Source: Planctomycetota bacterium | Lineage (GTDB): Bacteria; Planctomycetota; Phycisphaerae; UBA1845 | Length of the DNA stretch: 6,466 bases | Direction: 5' to 3' | Assembly: GCA_022566435.1 (NCBI GenBank) | Contig: JADFIX010000239.1 | Location: 1-6,466, forward strand | Shown here: piece by piece, positions 5,778-6,466 of the stretch | Layout of the letters: each line of letters opens with the position of its first letter | Numbering within the stretch: position 1 is the stretch's first letter | Made by a program: the position numbers and the translations under genes | The notes under the pieces: model-generated | What the model saw: only the letters and a program-made list of their open reading frames with translations | The model's database searches: none | What the model was told of the DNA's origin: nothing

Positions 5778-6042
5778 TCAATTCAATCGTTATCATCTCA
5801 ATCGATACTGTAAAAGTAATGCAAATTGAGTGATCCCGAATCGCTTCCCTCACTTTACAACAACCGCTGCTCTCGCCTCAAGATACTCGGCGAAGCTATT
5901 CGGTATGGTCAATCACCGATCGACGAGTTCCGCGTCGGAAGTGTAAAACCTTGAAAGCTGATGATGTTGGAATCTCTTCATCCGTGCTTTTGAAATTCCT
6001 TTCTGGTAGAATGCGCCCGACATCTTTTGAAGGGAGAAAACC
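5778..6042. other. AT-rich intergenic region upstream of the GH127 gene
   Basis: No convincing gene is seen. A 40-codon start-less frame ends at 5956 and is not persuasive. The right end holds the glycosidase's upstream signals: a TAGAAT at 6007-6012 that could be a -10 box, without a good -35 partner at the usual distance (TTGAAA at 5990-5995 is only 11 bases away). Confidence 0.4.
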
Positions 6043-6466
6043 ATGCATGCTGCTCTTTTACTGGTCGCTGTTGTTGTCGGAAACGCAAACGGAAACTCGG
6101 AACGAAAAAAAGACTATCCCATTCAACCGGTTCCGTTTACGCATGTGAAAATCCAGGATTCATTCTGGCTGCCTCGTCTGGAAACCAACCGTAAAGTCAC
6201 CATTCCGTACGACTTTCGTAAGTGCGAAGAGACCGGTCGCATCGACAACTTCGCCGCGGCGGGCGGACTGAAACCGGGGACATTCAAAGGCATTTACTAC
6301 AACGATTCCGACGTCTTTAAGGTGATCGAAGGAGCCGCCTATTCGCTGGCGCTCCATCCCGATCCCAAACTCGACCGTTATCTCGACGAACTGATCGCCA
6401 AAATTGCAGCCGCTCAGGAAGAGGACGGTTATCTTTACACGGCTCGGTCTCTTTTGCCCAATAACC
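6043..6466 (+). CDS. Secreted GH127-family glycoside hydrolase (beta-L-arabinofuranosidase-like), 5' part
   Basis: The start ATG 6043-6045 has AGGGAG (6031-6036) six bases upstream. The 141 visible codons have no stop and run off the window. Residues 1-17 (MHAALLLVAVVVGNANG) are a short signal peptide. The mature start matches the GH127 (former DUF1680) N-terminus: FTHVKIQDSFWLPRLETN, then TIPYDFRKCEETGRIDNFA and, after GTFKGIYYNDSDVFKVIEG, AAYSLALHPDPKLDRYLDEL and AAAQEEDGYLYT. Members are all-alpha (alpha/alpha)6-barrel enzymes that remove L-arabinofuranose from plant glycans, using a Cys nucleophile and a Glu coordinated with zinc. Those residues lie beyond the window, so activity cannot be confirmed. 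Export fits polysaccharide degradation outside the cytoplasm. Confidence 0.92.
   Translation, partial: MHAALLLVAVVVGNANGNSERKKDYPIQPVPFTHVKIQDSFWLPRLETNRKVTIPYDFRKCEETGRIDNFAAAGGLKPGTFKGIYYNDSDVFKVIEGAAYSLALHPDPKLDRYLDELIAKIAAAQEEDGYLYTARSLLPNN

Noticed and set aside
5834..5956. Start-less 40-codon frame ending LKILGEAIRYGQSPIDEFRV...
   Set aside because: No start, no family match, short; probably chance, though a gene relic cannot be excluded.

Overview
The window most likely comes from a planctomycete (Planctomycetota). The clues are a secreted protein ending in a VPTVSGWG-type (IPTL-CTERM-like) sorting tail, a large-spaced layout with hairpin-rich intergenic DNA, an NfeD-like/flotillin pair, a secreted GH127 glycosidase, and moderately high GC. 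The lineage call is inference; there is no rRNA or marker gene here. Four of the genes are on the minus strand; the glycosidase and the integrase remnant are on the plus strand.

Layout. Positions 1-556 (minus) hold a thioredoxin-fold-like lipoprotein, cut by the left window edge. Its frame contains one TGA (233-235) exactly where a redox-active residue is expected, and the frame stays open and family-like for at least 77 codons beyond it. This is a candidate selenocysteine protein and the best lead in the window. Positions 557-791 contain a compact, branched palindromic element (656-766). Positions 792-1349 (minus) encode a cysteine-rich secreted protein with a BsuPI-inhibitor-like beta domain and a C-terminal sorting tail. 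It is preceded by a possible 60-aa leader ORF that overlaps its start by ATGA, and by a candidate promoter with a direct repeat over its -10 box.

Positions 1613-1958 and 2379-2794 carry hairpins and inverted repeats. Between them lies a 139-aa hypothetical protein (1959-2378, minus). Positions 2795-4865 (minus) form a tight two-gene operon: a membrane protein with a C-terminal NfeD/YuaF-like OB fold, then a flotillin whose ribosome binding site overlaps the stop codon of the first gene. Together they resemble the yuaF-floT pair of Bacillus, which organises membrane microdomains.

Positions 5022-5780 look like the scar of a mobile element: a stand-alone plus-strand terminator, the C-terminal piece of a tyrosine recombinase, and an AT-richer, start-less fragment resembling MauE/DoxX membrane proteins on the opposite strand. 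After an AT-rich intergenic stretch, positions 6043-6466 (plus) begin a secreted glycoside hydrolase of family GH127 (beta-L-arabinofuranosidase-like) that runs off the right edge.
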